The notes under the pieces: model-generated
The model's input: the letters and a program-made list of their open reading frames with translations, nothing else
What the model was told of the DNA's origin: nothing
Database searches by the model: none
Shown: piece by piece, positions 33,411-42,008 of the stretch
How positions within the stretch are numbered: the first letter of the stretch is position 1
Layout of the letters: each line of letters opens with the position of its first letter
DNA from: Ruminococcus sp.
GTDB taxonomy: Bacteria; Bacillota; Clostridia; Oscillospirales; Acutalibacteraceae
Length of the DNA: 64,000 bases
Reading direction: 5' to 3'
Assembly (NCBI GenBank): GCA_022510945.1
Contig: JAFLSK010000004.1
Span: 1 to 64,000, forward strand
Position numbers and translations under genes: made by a program

Positions 33411-33566
33411 CCATAGCCTTTCCGCCCACAAAAATATAAGTTTACATTTCCTACAACCTTACCGTGGGCGGATAAGGCGTAAATGGAAATTTCAGCCATC
33501 GCTCGTTGCCGCTTGCGGCAAACTGAGCGGGCAATACAAATCGAATTAGTGTGATTTTTCACACTA
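33411..33566 (-). repeat. Structured repeat element, copy A (before alaS)
   Basis: Read on the minus strand, it has three parts. First is a hairpin AGTGTG-AAAAAT-CACACT (33548-33565). Second is a conserved core, CCGCTCAGTTT-GCCGC/GCGGC-AACGAGCGATGG (33495-33543). Third is a long stem in which AAATTTCCAT...CCGCCCAC pairs with GTGGGCGG...ATGGAAATTT, ending right at the alaS ATG (33402-33404). It resembles copy B over nearly its whole length. Compensatory changes in the outer stem (TTCC/GGAA here, TCCC/GGGA in B) argue for selected RNA folding. Confidence 0.75.
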
Positions 33567-33593
33567 TCTCTCCTTAAATTAAATACATTAAAT

Positions 33594-33824
33594 AAAAATA
33601 GGCCCTTGTCCCGTAAATGGGACAAGAGCATTCTCCTGCGGTACCACCCAAATTGACGGCATAGCCGCCCACTCGTGCTGTCCTTAACGCGGACTTACGT
33701 TGTGCTTAGTCACACAAGGCTCGGGAGTAGCTGCAAGGGATTGCTTAAAGTCTCGCACCATCCGACTTTTCTCTTGGAAGCAACTTGTCCTCGCTCGTTC
33801 CGTCACAGCCGATTTTTATTATCG
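33594..33824 (-). promoter_or_regulatory. T-box leader of alaS (Ala-specific)
   Basis: The antiterminator T-box sequence GGTGGTACCGCAGG (33636-33649) contains the TGGTACC motif that contacts the tRNA acceptor end. It is followed by a terminator, CTCTTGTCCC/GGGACAAGGG plus TATTTTT (33595-33628). Upstream, the stem I region shows AAGAGA and GGTGCGAGA motifs. The likely specifier is GCT (33729-33731) within CAGCTAC, matching alanine. Uncharged tRNA-Ala would stabilise the antiterminator and raise alaS expression. Confidence 0.9.
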
Positions 33825-33830
33825 CTAAAT

Positions 33831-33859
33831 ATTATAAAACTTCGTTCTCAGCTTGTCAA
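33831..33859 (-). promoter_or_regulatory. alaS T-box promoter
   Basis: TTGACA (33854-33859), 17 bp, TATAAT (33831-33836) on the minus strand, immediately past the end of the U32 peptidase gene. Confidence 0.85.
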
Positions 33860-33866
33860 GAGTTCA

Positions 33867-35081
33867 TTAAGAAATCCTGCGTTTTCTGAGTACGCTGCCC
33901 TCGGGGATAGCCTTATCGGAAATCATAGTCAAAGTCTCCTTCGCGTGTGGAGCGCTCTCGACCTCTATTCCCTGCTCGTTAATAAGCTTTTTGCACTTTA
34001 CATTAAACGGAATACCGCTCGGCGGAAGAACGTCGAGAGTATCGCCGACGAAGAACTTATTACGCTGTGTGATTTCGCACTCTGTGCCGCCCTTTTCACA
34101 AAACGCCACGACATCGTAGTGGCGTATGTAGCCGCCGTTGTCGGTTACCTGTCCCGGCTCTGTACCGAAGAAAAAGCCCGTGTTATAGTCGCGGTGGCTG
34201 ATTTTCTCGGTCTCCTCGCGTATCCAATCGGGCAGAACAAAGCCCTCGGGATTTTTTATATATTCATTGAGCGCGTGGCGGTAAGCATTCGTAATCACGG
34301 CAACGTAGTAACTCGACTTCGCCCTACCCTCAATCTTAAAGCTTGAGATTCCCGCCTTTACAAGCTCGGGAATATGCTCAATCATACACAAATCGCGCGA
34401 GTTGTAGAGGAATGTGCCCTGCTCGTTTTCCTCAACGGGGAAATACTGCCCCTCGCGGTTCTGCTCGAAGAGGTGATACTTCCAGCGACACGGCTGGGTA
34501 CAGTCGCCGCGGTTTGCGTCACGCCCTGTCATATAGCTTGATATAAGGCACCGACCGGAAAACGACACACACATCGCACCGTGCACAAAGGTCTCAATTT
34601 CAAGTTCCTTCGGCGTTTTCGCGCGAAGTGTTGAGATTTCCTCGAGAGAAAGCTCACGCGCAAGCACAACCCTAGATGCGCCGAGGTCGTACAGAGTCCT
34701 CGCGGTGGCATAGTTCGTGACACCAGCCTGAGTCGAGACGTGAAGCGAAACGTTCGGAGCGTATTTTTTTGCAAGCTCCATAACGCCGATGTCAGCGATG
34801 ATAAACGCGTCAACGCCGGCGTCCTGCGCCGTTTCCAGAAACTCGGGCAGAGCAGATAACTCGCCGTTTCGCGGCAAGGTGTTGCACGTCAGGTGCACCT
34901 TAACATTATTTTCGTGCGCAAAATCGCACGCTTTTTTTAATTCATCAGCGCTGAAATTCGCCGAAGCAGTGCGCATACCGAACTGCTTCCCCGCAAGGAA
35001 AACAGCGTCCGCGCCAAACTTCACGGCAGAGTTCAAGCACTCAAAATCGCCCGCAGGCGCAAGTATTTCAGGTTTAATCAT
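33867..35081 (-). CDS. U32 family peptidase
   Basis: A 404-residue protein of the collagenase-like U32 family. It has KPEILAPAGDFECLNSAVKFGADAVFLAG at the N terminus and the family hallmark EIETFVHGAMCVSFSGRCLIS...GDCTQPCRW, with Cys residues that can hold a metal or cluster. U32 enzymes are linked to tRNA hydroxylation (TrhP-type) or peptide cleavage; the subclass here is uncertain. Met at 35081 best fits the family N terminus. An ATG at 35093 is an alternative. The start is adjacent to structured repeat B. Confidence 0.85.
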   Translation of the reverse strand: MIKPEILAPAGDFECLNSAVKFGADAVFLAGKQFGMRTASANFSADELKKACDFAHENNVKVHLTCNTLPRNGELSALPEFLETAQDAGVDAFIIADIGVMELAKKYAPNVSLHVSTQAGVTNYATARTLYDLGASRVVLARELSLEEISTLRAKTPKELEIETFVHGAMCVSFSGRCLISSYMTGRDANRGDCTQPCRWKYHLFEQNREGQYFPVEENEQGTFLYNSRDLCMIEHIPELVKAGISSFKIEGRAKSSYYVAVITNAYRHALNEYIKNPEGFVLPDWIREETEKISHRDYNTGFFFGTEPGQVTDNGGYIRHYDVVAFCEKGGTECEITQRNKFFVGDTLDVLPPSGIPFNVKCKKLINEQGIEVESAPHAKETLTMISDKAIPEGSVLRKRRIS

Positions 35082-35089
35082 ACTAATTC

Positions 35090-35258
35090 CCATAGCCTTT
35101 CCGCCCACAAACAGATATTAAAAATTACCTCAACCTTACCGTGGGCGTATAAGGCGTGTATGGGAATTTAGCCATCGCTCGTTGCCGCCTGCGGCAAACT
35201 GAGCGGGCAATATAAATCGGTTTGGATAATAGTGTGATTTTTCACACTATTATCCAAT
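35090..35258 (-). repeat. Structured repeat element, copy B (before the U32 peptidase gene)
   Basis: It has the same three-part layout as copy A. The first hairpin is a perfect 13-bp stem, GGATAATAGTGTG/CACACTATTATCC (35225-35256), and contains the mltG stop codon. The core is CCGCTCAGTTT-GCCGC/GCGGC-AACGAGCGATGG (35171-35218). The last stem pairs AATTCCCAT...CGCCCAC with GTGGGCG...ATGGGAATT and ends nine bases before the ATG at 35081. The outer stem shows base-pair-conserving changes relative to copy A. Confidence 0.75.
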
Positions 35259-36602
35259 CAATGAAAGATGATAGTTATGCTCCCACAGCGTTGAAGCGTA
35301 GTACGGAGTACCGTCCGACGAGTGACAGAAATATACATAGTCTGTGCTGTTCGGATAAATCGCCGCAAGAATTGCCTGCATACCCGGATTACAGATAGGT
35401 CCGGGCGGAAGTCCGTTAAAGTCATATGTATTGTATGTACTCTTGAAGGTCTTGCGAATATCCTCGGGCACCGTCTTTTTGCTCCTGTACGGATAGTACT
35501 TAGTGGAGTCGAGACCGAGTTTTGCAACGCCGAGGTCCACGCCTTTCTCGAGACGGTTGCGGATAATCGAGCTGATGTAGTACATATCATCATCATTCGC
35601 CGCCTCAGCCTGAATTATTGAGGCTATAGTGAGAATCTGATTCAGACTGTAGTCGCTCTTTTTAACAAGTTCTCTTACGTTGACAGCCTTACTGTAGCCC
35701 GAAACATTCTGGTCGTTATAGATACGCGTTTCGTAGTCATTGAGCATACGAGTGATAGTCAGCTCTGCGCGCTCGTTTTTGTAGCACTCATATGTATCGG
35801 GGAACAAATATCCCTCAAGCTTATAGTAACGCTTTTGGGGGTTTTTGATAGCGGAGATAAAGTCGTAATCCTCGTCGAAGTAATCCGAATTACACAGCTC
35901 GAGGAAGTGCTCGGTGTCGGAAAGTATTCCCTTCTTGACGAGCAAATCGGCAATCTCGACAACGCTCAGACCCTCGGGGATAGTGACCTTAACGGTGTCG
36001 GTGCGGTTCGACATAGACTGGAGGTAGTTGATGATTGCCTCGTAGTCCATATTGGTTGCTATATTATACTCGCCCTGAGTGAAATCCTTATTCTTCGTAA
36101 CCGTCGCGTACAGGTTGAAGAAAACCGTCTCGCCGATTACACCCTTGCTCTTGAGCTCTGTGCTCACGTCGTCGAGCGTGGGATTCTCGGGGATACTGAT
36201 TGCGACGGTGTTGTTCTCGGGGCGGTTCATAGCGAGCATATCGCTCACACCGAACATCAGAAATATCGCGAGCGCCGCTCCGACCAGAAACACGGAAACC
36301 CACCATATTATGCGGAAACGCCGCGTGTTCTGGCTGTCGATGTATTTCTGCTCTTTTTTCTGCTCCTTCTTTTGCTCCTTTAGCTGGTACTTGGAGTCGC
36401 GGCGCATCTGCTCGCGTACGTCGTCGTCGGAGTACGAGCTCAGCGACTCGGACGGCTCAACGTCGAGGTTCTCGAGCTCTCGGTATCTGTCGCCCACGGC
36501 GAGGTCGTCGCGGTCGATATTCATATGAAAATTGCGGACTTTCTCACGACGGAGTTCATTTAATGATTTTTCTCCACGAGAATTATTTTCCATATTATCC
36601 AT
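35250..36602 (-). CDS. mltG: Endolytic transglycosylase MltG (YceG family)
   Basis: A 450-residue membrane-anchored enzyme that cuts nascent glycan strands. It has a charged cytoplasmic tail with a repeated KEQK stretch, one transmembrane helix (about residues 95-115), then the YceG domain with VTIPEGLSVVEIADLL, the segment ILTIASIIQAEA with the catalytic Glu, and DSTKYYP...YNTYDFNGLPPGPICNPG near the C terminus. AGGGTG sits five bases before the ATG. It is the last gene of the thyX operon; its stop codon lies inside repeat B. Confidence 0.92.
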   Translation of the reverse strand: MDNMENNSRGEKSLNELRREKVRNFHMNIDRDDLAVGDRYRELENLDVEPSESLSSYSDDDVREQMRRDSKYQLKEQKKEQKKEQKYIDSQNTRRFRIIWWVSVFLVGAALAIFLMFGVSDMLAMNRPENNTVAISIPENPTLDDVSTELKSKGVIGETVFFNLYATVTKNKDFTQGEYNIATNMDYEAIINYLQSMSNRTDTVKVTIPEGLSVVEIADLLVKKGILSDTEHFLELCNSDYFDEDYDFISAIKNPQKRYYKLEGYLFPDTYECYKNERAELTITRMLNDYETRIYNDQNVSGYSKAVNVRELVKKSDYSLNQILTIASIIQAEAANDDDMYYISSIIRNRLEKGVDLGVAKLGLDSTKYYPYRSKKTVPEDIRKTFKSTYNTYDFNGLPPGPICNPGMQAILAAIYPNSTDYVYFCHSSDGTPYYASTLWEHNYHLSLIG

Positions 36603-36606
36603 ATCT

Positions 36607-37197
36607 TCACCCTTTTCTTATATCTATCATATATCTTTCCGTAATAACAATGTCAATCGGCCTGTCGTAGAAACCGCGCGGCAGCTTATCCTCTATGCAA
36701 CGCGAGTAGCAAACGCCGACCGTCACGCCGCTGAAGTCAATTATAAAACGGTCGTAGTAGCCCTTTCCGAATCCTATACGATAGCCTTCGCGGTCGAACA
36801 CAAGCCCCGGAACAACGCACAGCGCGCCCTCGAAGCTATGTAGCTTTTCGCACTTTTCGGGATTTGGCTCCAAAAGTCCGTAGTATCCGCTCTCGAGGTC
36901 ATCGTACGAGGTGATAAAGTAGTAGTCAATCGTCGTTTCCTCGACGTTACACCGCGGCACGGCGACTTTCTTGCCGTTTTTCAGAGACTTGCTGATAATA
37001 CGTCGTGTGTCGACTTCTATGTCCTTAGACACGAACGCGAGCACGACCTCAGCACTCTCATACTCGGGCAGGGAAAGGAGCCGCTCGGCGATAGCGTTGT
37101 CCGCCTCCGCCTTCTTATCGGAGGGAAGGTTATCCCTCAGTTTTTTATACTTCGAACGTATTTCGTTCTTTTTCTGCTTAAGATTTTTTACGGGCAT
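36607..37197 (-). CDS. 5-formyltetrahydrofolate cyclo-ligase
   Basis: A 196-residue enzyme converting 5-formyl-THF to methenyl-THF with ATP. It has the family pattern KNEIRSKYKKLRDNLP at the N terminus, KVAVPRC in the middle, and the phosphate loop GLVFDREGYRIGFGKGYYDRFI. It lies four bases before mltG and overlaps the upstream DJ-1 type gene by 10 bases. Folate metabolism matches the neighbouring thyX and tmk genes. Confidence 0.93.
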   Translation of the reverse strand: MPVKNLKQKKNEIRSKYKKLRDNLPSDKKAEADNAIAERLLSLPEYESAEVVLAFVSKDIEVDTRRIISKSLKNGKKVAVPRCNVEETTIDYYFITSYDDLESGYYGLLEPNPEKCEKLHSFEGALCVVPGLVFDREGYRIGFGKGYYDRFIIDFSGVTVGVCYSRCIEDKLPRGFYDRPIDIVITERYMIDIRKG

Positions 37198-37727
37198 TGC
37201 ATACTCTCTTTAACGTGCTGAGCGACATCTGCGCCCGCGAGTCTTTCGGCAATTTTAAGGCCGAAATGTACGGTACAGCCCGCGCCCTTTCCGGTGATTA
37301 CGTTTTCGCACTCAACGGCGGGCTCGCCTGTATAGTTTACCTTGTCGGGGTTTACCTCGTGGCCCGGGTAACAGGTGGCGGACTTGCCGTCGAGAATACC
37401 CCTATGGCCAAGGATTGACGGAGCGGCGCAGATAGCGCACATAAGCTTTTCGTTCTCCACGCAGAAGTCGAGCACATTCTGAACGAACTCGGACTTTTCG
37501 AGGTTGTGCGTTCCGTCGAGACCGCCCGGAAGAATGACCGTGTCGAGTCTGTCGAGCTCGACCTCGTCGGCGGTGATGTCGGCTTCAACCCTGATGTTGC
37601 ACGACGAGGTGACAACCTTGTCGTACACACCCACGGTGAGGATAGGTAACTTTGCTCGGCGGAGGATATCCACCGTTGTAAGCGCTTCGGTAATTTCAAA
37701 TCCGTCAGCAAGCATAATGTAAATCAT
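37188..37727 (-). CDS. DJ-1/PfpI family protein
   Basis: A 179-residue protein of the class I glutamine amidotransferase-like fold. It starts MIYIMLADGFEITEAL, has the LILPGG-type turn (VILPGGLDGTHNL) and the nucleophile elbow with Cys in MCAICAAPSILG. Family members include chaperones, glyoxalases and deglycases; which applies is unknown. The start at 37727 has AAAGGA upstream, better than the longer frame. It overlaps the FTHF ligase gene. Confidence 0.9.
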   Translation of the reverse strand: MIYIMLADGFEITEALTTVDILRRAKLPILTVGVYDKVVTSSCNIRVEADITADEVELDRLDTVILPGGLDGTHNLEKSEFVQNVLDFCVENEKLMCAICAAPSILGHRGILDGKSATCYPGHEVNPDKVNYTGEPAVECENVITGKGAGCTVHFGLKIAERLAGADVAQHVKESMQCP

Positions 37728-37747
37728 AGCGTAGTTCCTTTCAATCA

Positions 37748-38551
37748 TCAGTCAAGCGTGAGGCCCGTATAAATAGAGTCGGGTCTGTACTTGGTCACAT
37801 ATTTTACCATAGCAAACCTTTCGGTCTTGCTTTCTGTAAATTTCTGATTCGGCGAAAGGTGGAACACAAAGCTTTCGCTTTCCACCTCGCTGAGCAAATC
37901 GGTGAGCAGATACGGAGCGTTTTTGTCGTCGCAGATAAATTCCCTGACGTAGCAGGTATCTCCCTCGACCTCGGCTATGGCGTAGCCGTAGTTGCTCCTT
38001 ATTATTTTTGCGCCGTAAAGGGCGTTGTATTCAAGAGCGAGTTCAATGTGCTCATTATTCCAAAAAAGAAAATTATCCTTGAGCACTCTGTTTCTGATAC
38101 CGCAGTAACCGCCCACGACAAGTTCCTGCACCTCGTAAGGTTTAGAGAGTGAAACAACCTCGTCGCGTGTAAGGCGAGCCGTGTTCGAGGTAAGCTCTGT
38201 AAATCCGCGTTTTTTGTAGTAGTCGTAAAGCTCGTCGCTCGCGGGCAGAGTAACACACAGTTCCGCACCGATACTCGCGAGCGCGCTCTGTATCAGCCCG
38301 TGCATAAGCCCGAGACCGCGGTACTGCTCGGCGGTAGCCGCCGCATAAAGGTAGCAGGCTGTCCTGCCGTTCACCTTAGTCGGGAGCATAAAGAGCATAG
38401 ACATCACTTCGCCGTCTATAGCGAGATAGGCGTGTTTTAAATTTCTTTTAAGAAATAAATCTATAGCCTCGTCAGTATCATCAAAGCAACTTTTCCATAA
38501 TTCTTTTATAGAATTAATATCGTTCTCCGAGGCAGTTCTAATCTCAATCAT
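37748..38551 (-). CDS. GNAT family N-acetyltransferase
   Basis: A 267-residue protein. The N half has the GNAT acetyl-CoA binding pattern: YLYAAATAEQYRGLGLMHGLIQSAL with R/QxxGxG/A replaced by QYRGLGL, preceded by MSMLFMLPTKV. The C half is a second, less typical domain, as in Eis-like enzymes. The acceptor is unknown. It overlaps the upstream DUF2156 gene by 8 bases. Confidence 0.85.
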   Translation of the reverse strand: MIEIRTASENDINSIKELWKSCFDDTDEAIDLFLKRNLKHAYLAIDGEVMSMLFMLPTKVNGRTACYLYAAATAEQYRGLGLMHGLIQSALASIGAELCVTLPASDELYDYYKKRGFTELTSNTARLTRDEVVSLSKPYEVQELVVGGYCGIRNRVLKDNFLFWNNEHIELALEYNALYGAKIIRSNYGYAIAEVEGDTCYVREFICDDKNAPYLLTDLLSEVESESFVFHLSPNQKFTESKTERFAMVKYVTKYRPDSIYTGLTLD

Positions 38552-39431
38552 TTTTAACTCCGATGTAACGCTTGAGTATGGCTACGGGGTGGTAGGACAG
38601 CTTGGATTTTCGAAGTGATTCGATACCCATATCCTCTTCCCTGTTGATAAACTCAAAGCCGATTAGTGTTTTTGCAAACTCGTTGTTGACCTTCGCGTAG
38701 GAGCCGTCGTACTCGACAAGAGCCTTCTCAAACTCCACGTCAAACGTGGTCTGATTTATGCGCGAGCCGATTGTCATAGCGACAGGAGTTTCGTCGACGT
38801 AGAGCACTCCGCCGTGCATTTTCAGCGCTTCGTAGTTTTCGAGCGTTTCCTTTATGGCGGCGTATTCCTCGAACGTCGAGGCATCAATCTCGTTGTTCTC
38901 GCACCATTTCTCAACAATCGTCAGCGCGTCAGCCTTGTTTTTCTCAGAAATCAGGGTGAAATTCCAGTTCGGATAGCTGCGGTTGAATTTCGAGATATGA
39001 TTGCGCTTGCCGTGGTACTTTTTGCCGGGCAAGAGGCAGAGGTCGTAGTTTGTGTAGATATAATCCTCATCGCCTGTTAATTCTTCAAAAGAATATTCGT
39101 AACCTGTCAGTTCCACGAGTTTCTCCCTCTGCGCGTCAGTCAGCATAACGAAACGCGCCTTGCAGCCGCGCGCCGCGGCGTCGGAGTAAATCTCGTCTAT
39201 CATATCCTTAGGGTCGCCCTCGCCGACGGGAAAGCAGTAACCCCACGGAATATTGTTTCTAAAATATGCGAGCAGCAAAAAGCCGTCGCGCACACAGATT
39301 CTGATGTCGTATCTGTTGCGCCAAATATATATATTCGCAGGATTGAAGTCGCAGCCCATCGTGCCGTGCTTTTCGGTAATAGCACGCAGAGCGGGCAGAT
39401 CCTCAAGCCGCGGTGTTTTAAAATTTATCAT
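38544..39431 (-). CDS. DUF2156 (phosphatidylglycerol lysyltransferase-like) protein
   Basis: A 295-residue soluble protein resembling the C-terminal catalytic domain of LPG synthases (PF09924), a double GNAT-like fold. It has YDICLLPGKKYHGKRNHISKFNRSYPNW-type segment (written here as YDLCLLPGKKYHGKRN), and a central GVLYVDETPVAMTIGSR. No membrane flippase domain is present, so it may aminoacylate another acceptor. It lies two bases after the tmk stop. Confidence 0.85.
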   Translation of the reverse strand: MINFKTPRLEDLPALRAITEKHGTMGCDFNPANIYIWRNRYDIRICVRDGFLLLAYFRNNIPWGYCFPVGEGDPKDMIDEIYSDAAARGCKARFVMLTDAQREKLVELTGYEYSFEELTGDEDYIYTNYDLCLLPGKKYHGKRNHISKFNRSYPNWNFTLISEKNKADALTIVEKWCENNEIDASTFEEYAAIKETLENYEALKMHGGVLYVDETPVAMTIGSRINQTTFDVEFEKALVEYDGSYAKVNNEFAKTLIGFEFINREEDMGIESLRKSKLSYHPVAILKRYIGVKND

Positions 39432-39434
39432 ATG

Positions 39435-40094
39435 TTATCCTTCTATTACGTTTAAAATGTCCTTCGAAATATCCTCGATAGAGCGCATTTCGCCGTTTTC
39501 GGTGCACGAAATTCTCACCCAGCCGAGCTTTTCCGCGGCATAGAGCGCGGATTTTCTGCACTCCAAGAGAAAGTTCACGTTCTTTTCGTGCAGGTCTTTT
39601 TTGCTTTCGTCGCCCGAATATCTGCCCGAGAGGAGACGTTGTGAAACGTCGGGCTCGACATCGAGGTAGATAATCTTGTCGGGCTTCGGAACTTTGATTT
39701 TGTTGTATTCAAAATCTTCCTGAAAATCTATGTAGCTGTCCCATTCGCTTTCGGGCAGCTTTGACATCTGATAGATAATGTTGGAGGTCGAGTAGCGGTC
39801 GGCGATGATGACCGTGCCGTTCTCGTAGTCCTCTTTCCAGAATTTGAGGTAGCTTGCTATGCGGTCGACGGTATAGAAAGCCGCTGCGGCGTATGCGTTT
39901 ACGTCGGAGGGGTTGTCCCCGAACTCGCCGCCGAGGTACATCTTGACTAGAGCGGAGCTTTCGTTGTTGTAGTCGGGGAAGGTGAGCTTTCGCACCTTCT
40001 CCCCTTTTTCCTCGAAAACCTTGCGGAGAATTTCAGCCTGTGTAGCTTTACCTGAGCCGTCGAGACCCTCGATTACTATGAACTTACCTGCCAT
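39435..40094 (-). CDS. tmk: Thymidylate kinase
   Basis: A 219-residue kinase phosphorylating dTMP to dTDP. It has a P-loop GLDGSGKAT (about residues 9-17), with Ala in place of the usual Thr/Ser, the DRY motif in IADRYSTSN, and a LID region with SGRYSGDESKKDLHE. The last step of thymidylate synthesis thus sits directly behind thyX, whose 3' end it overlaps by 11 bases. Confidence 0.93.
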   Translation of the reverse strand: MAGKFIVIEGLDGSGKATQAEILRKVFEEKGEKVRKLTFPDYNNESSALVKMYLGGEFGDNPSDVNAYAAAAFYTVDRIASYLKFWKEDYENGTVIIADRYSTSNIIYQMSKLPESEWDSYIDFQEDFEYNKIKVPKPDKIIYLDVEPDVSQRLLSGRYSGDESKKDLHEKNVNFLLECRKSALYAAEKLGWVRISCTENGEMRSIEDISKDILNVIEG

Positions 40095-40884
40095 ACTTCT
40101 CCCTCATCTCCTTCGCCTTTCCGCACGTCATCTTGCCCTCGGGACAAGGTCCGAACAGACAACTCGGACCGCATTTTTTGAAAATGTGCGGAGCAACGCG
40201 CAGGCACTCGAGCAGCATCTGCTCGGCTACCTCGCGGATTTCCCACTGGGCGCGGTTGCAGCAGCGATGAGCGAAGAAGTTCTCGAGACTTCTCGCGTTG
40301 AAGGTGCAGACGATTTTAGTGGTGCAGGCGTTCGGGAGCACAAAGCGCGCGTCCTCGTTCGCCTTTTTTACGAAAGCGTTGTACTGGTTTTTGTCGTCAG
40401 CCTTGCACGCTTCCATAATCTCCTCATCTGTGCCTGTGTATTTATCGGGATAAGCCTCGTTTATGTAGCCGACAATAAGCGCGTCGCGAATGTCGCGGTA
40501 CGCGTCGGACTGCATATCAATAACCCTTTTGTATGCAGAATACGCCTTTTCATTTTTCTCAATCTCAGGCGGAGTAACGAACTCGAACTTTGTGCCGTCA
40601 ACATAACGCTGAGACTGCTGGCTGTAGGAGGCGATTCTGTGGCGCACAAGCTGGTGAGAGCAGGCGCGGCTGATACCCTCAATTCCGAAGGTAAATGACG
40701 AATGCTCGAACGGACTGCCATGACCGATGTTCGAGAGCATATCAATAAAGCGCGAGGCGCTCTCCTCGTCGAGTCCGTCCTTTATATGTTCAATATCCGA
40801 CGCAGAATAGCAGAGCTTCGCCGCCATAGCGACAACCTGCTCGGGGTCGGGAGTATATGCTAACAGGGTAACCTTGGGTTCCAT
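40084..40884 (-). CDS. thyX: FAD-dependent thymidylate synthase
   Basis: A 266-residue flavoenzyme that makes dTMP from dUMP with methylene-THF and NAD(P)H. The ThyX signature RHRIASYSQQSQRY (RHR-x7-S) is present, followed by EFVTPPEIEKN. A second conserved block RSLENFFAHRCCNRAQWEIR carries the dUMP-binding Arg. The C terminus has a Cys-rich CGPSCLFGPCPEG. It is first in a seven-gene operon with its own promoter. Confidence 0.96.
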   Translation of the reverse strand: MEPKVTLLAYTPDPEQVVAMAAKLCYSASDIEHIKDGLDEESASRFIDMLSNIGHGSPFEHSSFTFGIEGISRACSHQLVRHRIASYSQQSQRYVDGTKFEFVTPPEIEKNEKAYSAYKRVIDMQSDAYRDIRDALIVGYINEAYPDKYTGTDEEIMEACKADDKNQYNAFVKKANEDARFVLPNACTTKIVCTFNARSLENFFAHRCCNRAQWEIREVAEQMLLECLRVAPHIFKKCGPSCLFGPCPEGKMTCGKAKEMREKYGR

Positions 40885-40920
40885 ATTTTTCCCCTTTTCT
40901 ACAAATATTTATACAGATTA

Positions 40921-40949
40921 ATTATAACATCACTGTATATAAAAATCAA
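40921..40949 (-). promoter_or_regulatory. thyX operon promoter
   Basis: TTGATT (40944-40949), 17 bp, TATAAT (40921-40926) on the minus strand. It should drive thyX through mltG. Confidence 0.7.
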
Positions 40950-40963
40950 TATGTTTAAAACAC

Positions 40964-40993
40964 GAAAAAGGTCGGGCAAAAACCCGACCTTTT
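40964..40993 (-). terminator. Terminator after the VanY-type gene
   Basis: AAAGGTCGGG and CCCGACCTTT form a 10-bp stem followed by TT on the minus strand. Confidence 0.85.
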
Positions 40994-41006
40994 ACCGATA
41001 ATTTTG

Positions 41007-41765
41007 TTAGTTGTTTTCGAGATATTCCACATATTCCTCAAGGCACAGTCCGAGCCTTTTCATAGCCTTCGAGTGCTTTTTACCGACGTAGCGGTAGTGC
41101 CACGGCTCGTACTCAACGCCCGTCACGCTCTTTTTGCCGTCCGGATAGCGAAGAATAAAGCCGTACTTGTAGCAGTTTTTCATAAACCACCGCTGCGTTT
41201 GGTTGAACTCCTGTGCCGTGTCGAGCACCTGATTTTCAACAGGCACAATATCCACCGCCAGCCCGAGCTGGTGCTCGCTCGTTCCGGGGATTGAGACCCA
41301 CTCGCGCGCCGCTCTTTTTGCGGCTTTTCGGCTCTTCCCCTGCGCGATATATTTCTCAACGGTTTCGTTATAGAGCTCACGCTGTCTGTGCTTTGAGCGG
41401 TAGGACGAGCAGACTATCGGGTCAAAGCCCTTTTCGCGCGCTTTATCCATCATTTTCTGCAAGTTCGAATATGCAACTTTATTAACTTTATTTCCGCCTG
41501 AGAGCGCGACTAAATCAACATCCCAATCACTCGGAACTTTATTGTCTTTATTCACAATAATAAGCAGAGGGTCGTCTACTGGTTTCTTTACCTTTTCGGT
41601 CGGTGTCGGCATTGTGTCTACAATCGTCTTATACCCTGTTTTATCGCTCTTATCCTTGGGCTTTGGCATCATCGCGGAAACAACGAGCCACACCAAAAGC
41701 ACCGCAAGCAAAACGCAGACTACGGCAGCAACCCTGCCTTTTTTCCCTTTGTCTTTGTTATACAT
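41007..41765 (-). CDS. M15 family D-alanyl-D-alanine carboxypeptidase (VanY-type)
   Basis: A 252-residue membrane-anchored peptidase. It has a basic N terminus, one helix (about residues 11-31), a linker rich in Lys/Pro/Thr, then the M15B domain with CSSYRSKHRQRELYN, the zinc motif SEHQLGLAVDIV (SxHxxGxAxD) and the second His in EPWHYRYVG. It trims D-Ala from muropeptides outside the cell. It is alone between the thyX operon and the sigma-factor locus; a VanRS-type regulator is not nearby. Confidence 0.93.
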   Translation of the reverse strand: MYNKDKGKKGRVAAVVCVLLAVLLVWLVVSAMMPKPKDKSDKTGYKTIVDTMPTPTEKVKKPVDDPLLIIVNKDNKVPSDWDVDLVALSGGNKVNKVAYSNLQKMMDKAREKGFDPIVCSSYRSKHRQRELYNETVEKYIAQGKSRKAAKRAAREWVSIPGTSEHQLGLAVDIVPVENQVLDTAQEFNQTQRWFMKNCYKYGFILRYPDGKKSVTGVEYEPWHYRYVGKKHSKAMKRLGLCLEEYVEYLENN

Positions 41766-41787
41766 AGTACCATTCCTATCTATCGTA

Positions 41788-41816
41788 ATTCTATCACATT
41801 ACATTATATTTGTCTA
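41788..41816 (-). promoter_or_regulatory. Promoter of the VanY-type gene
   Basis: TAGACA (41811-41816), 17 bp, TAGAAT (41788-41793) on the minus strand. The rest of 41820-41960 is AT-rich with no recognised feature. Confidence 0.55.
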
Positions 41817-41960
41817 TTAATAAAATTTTCTATGTAAGGACTTAAAAACATATTAAGTTAACATTTTTTCATATTTACCATCCCCTTACTTCAGATGATT
41901 AAACTCTAATACCATAAGACACAAGAAGTCATCATAAAATGTAAAAGAATTGTAAAATTG

Positions 41961-41990
41961 AAAAGCACCGCGTCTTTTGACGCGGTGCCT
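41961..41990 (-). terminator. Terminator of the sigma-factor locus
   Basis: GCACCGCGTC-TTTT-GACGCGGTGC with TTTT following on the minus strand. Confidence 0.9.
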
Positions 41991-42008
41991 CGGGAATGGG
42001 AACGGAAA

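Noticed and set aside
33377..33631. 84-codon minus-strand frame before alaS
   Set aside because: It runs through the T-box terminator and repeat A, and its protein is only the translation of the repeat. It has no ribosome site.
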